Source: an uncultured Megasphaera sp. (GTDB taxonomy: Bacteria > Bacillota > Negativicutes > Veillonellales > Megasphaeraceae). Taken from it: a DNA stretch of 8,724 bases. This document shows positions 5,826 through 8,724 of this stretch, one piece after another. A program made the translations under genes and the position numbers. The DNA lies in assembly GCA_900548635.1 (NCBI GenBank), contig URLP01000073.1:1-8724 (forward strand), in the 5' to 3' direction. Each line of letters starts with the position of its first letter. Positions within the stretch are counted from its first letter, which is position 1. The notes beneath the pieces are model-generated. The model saw only the letters and a list, made by a program, of their open reading frames with translations, was not told the origin of the DNA and made no database searches.

Positions 5826-6650
5826 TCACTTCTGACAGATTGGGCAGTAATGGGTGCCGCGGCCGCCTTGTTTTTCGTAGCGGATGGGCGTGCCGCAGAG
5901 CGGGCAGGGCTGGCCTTCCCGGCCGTAGACGTTGAGGAAAGCCTGGTTCTGGCCTTCTTTGCCGTTGCCGCTGATGAAGTCGCGGATTGTCGTGCCGCCG
6001 TGCGCGAGGCCCTGGCGCAGGACTTTGCCGATGCCTTCATAAAGGGCAGCGGCTTCTTTTTTTGTCACTTTGTCACAGCGCCGCTGGGGCCGGATATGGG
6101 CCAGGAAGAGGGCTTCGTCGACGTAGATGTTGCCCAGGCCGGCCACTTTCGTCTGGTCCAGGAGAAAGGCCTTGACGAAGCGGTGGCTCTTTTTCAGGGA
6201 TTTATAAAGATAGTCTGCCGTAAAATCCGGCCCGACTGCATCGGGGCCGAGGCTGTCATAGCCCTTGACGCCCGTCGGCCCATCCTTGGGGACGAGCCAG
6301 AGGCAGCCGAAGGTGCGGATGTCGCGGTAGAAGAGATAACCCTTATCGAGGGTAAAGACAAGATGGACGAAACGTTCGCCGTATTCATCCTTTTTCTCGC
6401 CATAAAGGAGGCTCCCTGTCATGCGCAGGTGGACGAGGAGGTCCCAGGGCGCATCGAGGTGCAGGATGAGGTACTTGCCGCGCCGCGAGACGCTCGTAAA
6501 GGCGCAGCCCGAGAGAGAAGCGGCAAAGTCTTCAGGCGTGCGGTTCTTCACCAGGCGCGGCAGGCCGACGGCAACATTTTCGATGCGCCGGCCGCGCAGG
6601 TGTCCGTCGAGGTAGGTCCGCACCGTTTCTACTTCAGGTAATTCAGGCAT
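5826..6650 (-). CDS. mutM: Formamidopyrimidine-DNA glycosylase / AP lyase
   Basis: Base-excision repair enzyme that removes 8-oxoguanine and ring-opened purines and nicks the abasic site. The complete 274-residue protein begins MPELPEVETVRTYL, with the Pro2 nucleophile and Glu3 exposed after Met removal. Other functional residues are visible: Lys59 in RRGKYL, Met77 in HLRMTG (lesion-space filling), Arg112 in YRDIRTFG, the helix-two-turn-helix KVAGLGNIYVDEAL with Asn174, and a C-terminal zinc finger with Cys249, Cys252, Cys269 and Cys272 (x2, x16, x2 spacing) carrying Arg264. Length and motifs are normal and no key residue is missing. The start lies eight bases after the polA stop, with AGGTGA overlapping that stop region, so polA and mutM form an operon. 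A diverged 3' fragment of a second mutM lies at 4222-4545. Confidence 0.96.
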   Translation of the reverse strand: MPELPEVETVRTYLDGHLRGRRIENVAVGLPRLVKNRTPEDFAASLSGCAFTSVSRRGKYLILHLDAPWDLLVHLRMTGSLLYGEKKDEYGERFVHLVFTLDKGYLFYRDIRTFGCLWLVPKDGPTGVKGYDSLGPDAVGPDFTADYLYKSLKKSHRFVKAFLLDQTKVAGLGNIYVDEALFLAHIRPQRRCDKVTKKEAAALYEGIGKVLRQGLAHGGTTIRDFISGNGKEGQNQAFLNVYGREGQPCPLCGTPIRYEKQGGRGTHYCPICQK

Positions 6651-6654
6651 ACGC

Positions 6655-6660
6655 TCACCT
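6655..6660 (-). promoter_or_regulatory. Ribosome binding site of mutM
   Basis: AGGTGA on the minus strand is four bases before the ATG at 6650 and overlaps the polA stop codon TAG (6661-6659). It fixes the mutM start and fits coupled translation from polA. Confidence 0.6.
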
Positions 6661-8724
6661 ACTTTGCTTCTTCCCAGTTCGTACCGCTGTGGATATCGAC
6701 GGCGAGGGGCACGGAGAGGCTGACGATGTGTTCCATCGTCTCCTTGAGGAGCCCTTCGACTTCGTCTTTTTCAGCAGCCGGCACTTCCAGGACCAGTTCG
6801 TCATGGACCTGGACGAGGATCTGGCTCTTGAGCTGCCGCTTTTCCAGTTCGTCCTGGACGGCGTTCATGGCCAGTTTGATGATGTCCGCCGCACTGCCCT
6901 GGATTGGCGTGTTCATGGCCGTCCGTTCGGCGAAGGAGCGACGCGTGAAGTTCTTACTGTTGATCTCCGGCAGCGTGCGCAAGCGGCCGAACATGGTCCG
7001 CGTCTGGCCTGTCTTCTTCGCTTCAGCGATGAGGCCGTTCATGTAGTCGTGGACCGTGCTGTAGCGCTTGAAATAGGAATCGATGTATTCTTTGGCCTTC
7101 TGGCGGGAAATGGAAATATTGCGGGCCAGGCCGAAATCACTGATGCCGTAGATGATGCCAAAATTGACGGCCTTGGCGTGGGACCGTTCTTCCGGCGTCA
7201 CTTCGTCGAGGGGGATGCCGAAGACTTCCGACGCCGTGCGGCGGTGGATGTCCTGGCCTTTCCTGAAGCCGTCGATCATCGTCGGGTCCTGCGAAAGGTG
7301 GGCCAAAAGGCGCAGTTCGATTTGGGAATAGTCGCCGGAGACGATATAGTCATAGCCTTGGCCCGGCACGAAGAGGGAGCGGATCTTACGGCCCTGTTCC
7401 GTGCGGATTGGGATGTTCTGCAGGTTCGGGTCAGAGCTGCTGAGGCGGCCCGTGGCCGTGACCATCTGGTTGAAGGACGTGTAGATGCGCCCCGTTTCCG
7501 GAGAAATGAGCGGTTCCAGCCCTTCGAGATAGGTGGAGATGAGCTTCTTCAGGGCCCGGAACTGGAGAATCTTGGGAATCATGGGATGTTTGTCCATGAG
7601 GGCGTCAAGGACGGACGAATCCGTCGAATAGCCGGTCTTCGTCTTTTTGATGACCGGCAGCTTCAATTTTTCGAAAAGGATGACGCCGAGTTGCTTCGGC
7701 GAATTGATATTGAAGGTTTCGCCGGCATCGTCGTAGATTTCTTCTTCCAGCTTATCCGCTTCCCGCGACAGTTCCCCTTCCATGGTCATCAGTTTGTCCG
7801 TATCAACCGTGAAGCCGTTCATTTCCATGACGGCCAGGGTATGGATGAGGGGCACTTCGATCGTTTCGTAGAGCTTGGTCAGGCCTGCTTCTTCCAGAGC
7901 CTTCTGCAGTTTCGGCCAGACCTGGAAGGCAAAGAGAGCATCCGCTGCCAGGCGCTGCGCCGCTTCGTCGCTGCCCGTTTCGTGAAGCGTCACGTCATAG
8001 GCTTCGGAAATATAGGTCAGGCCGTAGGACGTGCGCGCCGGGTCGAGGAGATAGGCGGCGAGGACGATGTCTTCCACAGGCAGATGAGCCTTACTGTACG
8101 GCGAGACGACTTTCGAGAGCTGTTTGGCGTCGTCCGTAATCAGGCACTTCGCCGTCGGCAGGGCTTTCAGGTAGGCTTCGAGCTGATCGTCAGGCACGGC
8201 AAAAGCACCGTCTGCCGCGGCGACGGCCAGATGCTGCAGCGTCGGGATGGGCACGGTCTTTTCATAGACTGCCGTGACGGCAATGGTCTTGTCTTTAAGG
8301 TCCGCCGGCGCCAGGGGTTCGATGAGGCGGAGCGGCGTTTCTTCATGGCCCTGGCCGAGGCTCGAGAAACGGTCGAAGGCGGCGAATTTTTCCAGCAAAT
8401 TCTTGAAGCCCAGGCTGCGGAAGAGTTCGGCCACGTCCGCTTCGCGCGGCTGGGGCCGGAAATCGTCCATTTCATATTCTAACGGGACATCGCAGCGGAT
8501 AGTGGCCAAATCTTTTGAGAGGACGGCCTTGTCCTTGTTGTCGGCGAGTTTTTCCTGGAGCTTCTTCCCCTTCACTTCGTCCAGGTGTTCATAGACGCCG
8601 TGGACGCTGCCGAACTGGGTGATCAGTTTGAGGGCCGTCTTTTCGCCGACGCCGGGGACGCCGGGAATATTATCCGCCGAGTCGCCCATGAGGGCCTTCA
8701 TGTCGATGACCTGAGCCGGCGTGT
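6659..8724 (-). CDS. polA: DNA polymerase I, N-terminus beyond right edge
   Basis: Polymerase for Okazaki fragment maturation and repair synthesis. The frame is open to the right edge; 687 residues are in view, so roughly the first 180 of about 870 are missing, and the ATG at 8701 is internal. Residue numbers below count from that Met. The piece starts inside the 5'-3' exonuclease domain, with the helix-three-turn-helix MGDSADNIPGVPGVGEKTA. Residues about 120-270 are an exonuclease-like domain that lacks the DEDD proofreading residues: the place of the motif I Asp-Glu pair reads IAVTAVYEK. The polymerase domain is complete: TATGRLSSSDPNLQNIP (about 415-431), motif A SGDYSQIELR with Asp457, the O-helix RSHAKAVNFGIIYG with Arg506, Lys510, Phe514 and Tyr518, and motif C VHDELVLEVP with His633, Asp634 and Glu635. 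Like the Bacillus and Thermus enzymes it is predicted not to proofread. mutM follows in the same operon. Confidence 0.96.
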   Translation of the reverse strand, partial: TPAQVIDMKALMGDSADNIPGVPGVGEKTALKLITQFGSVHGVYEHLDEVKGKKLQEKLADNKDKAVLSKDLATIRCDVPLEYEMDDFRPQPREADVAELFRSLGFKNLLEKFAAFDRFSSLGQGHEETPLRLIEPLAPADLKDKTIAVTAVYEKTVPIPTLQHLAVAAADGAFAVPDDQLEAYLKALPTAKCLITDDAKQLSKVVSPYSKAHLPVEDIVLAAYLLDPARTSYGLTYISEAYDVTLHETGSDEAAQRLAADALFAFQVWPKLQKALEEAGLTKLYETIEVPLIHTLAVMEMNGFTVDTDKLMTMEGELSREADKLEEEIYDDAGETFNINSPKQLGVILFEKLKLPVIKKTKTGYSTDSSVLDALMDKHPMIPKILQFRALKKLISTYLEGLEPLISPETGRIYTSFNQMVTATGRLSSSDPNLQNIPIRTEQGRKIRSLFVPGQGYDYIVSGDYSQIELRLLAHLSQDPTMIDGFRKGQDIHRRTASEVFGIPLDEVTPEERSHAKAVNFGIIYGISDFGLARNISISRQKAKEYIDSYFKRYSTVHDYMNGLIAEAKKTGQTRTMFGRLRTLPEINSKNFTRRSFAERTAMNTPIQGSAADIIKLAMNAVQDELEKRQLKSQILVQVHDELVLEVPAAEKDEVEGLLKETMEHIVSLSVPLAVDIHSGTNWEEAK

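Noticed and set aside
5787..6641. A 284-codon plus-strand frame
   Set aside because: Antisense of mutM. Its similarity to the frame at 4228-4545 only reflects that both are antisense of mutM homologues.
6689..8482. A nearly 600-codon open frame on the plus strand
   Set aside because: It is antisense to polA and arises from codon bias in GC-rich DNA; the translation is rich in Arg, Phe, Val and His with no family motif.

Overview
The window looks like chromosomal DNA from an outer-membrane-bearing Firmicute (Negativicutes), most likely near Megasphaera or another Veillonellaceae. The reasons are the GC-rich codon use, the secreted PTP-like phytase (a family best known from Selenomonas and Megasphaera), and a remnant of an ArnT-type lipid A glycosyltransferase beside Firmicute-like PolA and MutM proteins. 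This placement is inferred from protein character; no search was run.

Left part (1-2268, minus strand): a two-gene unit. A sodium:amino-acid symporter of the AGCS family is followed, with an ATGA start/stop overlap, by homocysteine S-methyltransferase (mmuM), which runs off the left edge. Together they suggest uptake and use of a methionine-related compound. An AT-rich divergent promoter region (about 2287-2400) separates this unit from the plus-strand genes.

Middle part (2401-4788): a degraded zone. At 2401-2833 lies the scar of a BCCT-family (betaine/choline/carnitine) transporter: three blocks of recognisable protein in three different reading frames, with almost all of the transport core deleted. 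Its stop codon still overlaps the start of an intact DUF389 membrane protein (2830-4203). At 4222-4788 two gene ends are fused: the C-terminal 106 residues of a second, diverged MutM (minus strand) and the C-terminal 80 residues of an ArnT/PMT-type glycosyltransferase (plus strand). Both lack their 5' parts, as one deletion between two divergent genes would leave them.

Right part (4780-8724, minus strand): polA (partial, off the right edge), then intact mutM eight bases downstream of it (a DNA repair pair), then after a 119-base gap a signal-peptide-bearing PTP-like phytase. The phytase tail overlaps the tail of the arnT remnant. A terminator-like hairpin with a T-run lies inside the phytase signal-peptide coding region.

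No tRNA, rRNA, CRISPR array, insertion sequence or phage gene was seen. No wholly new system is evident; the most unusual content is the two deletion scars, the transporter-methyltransferase coupling and the intragenic hairpin.
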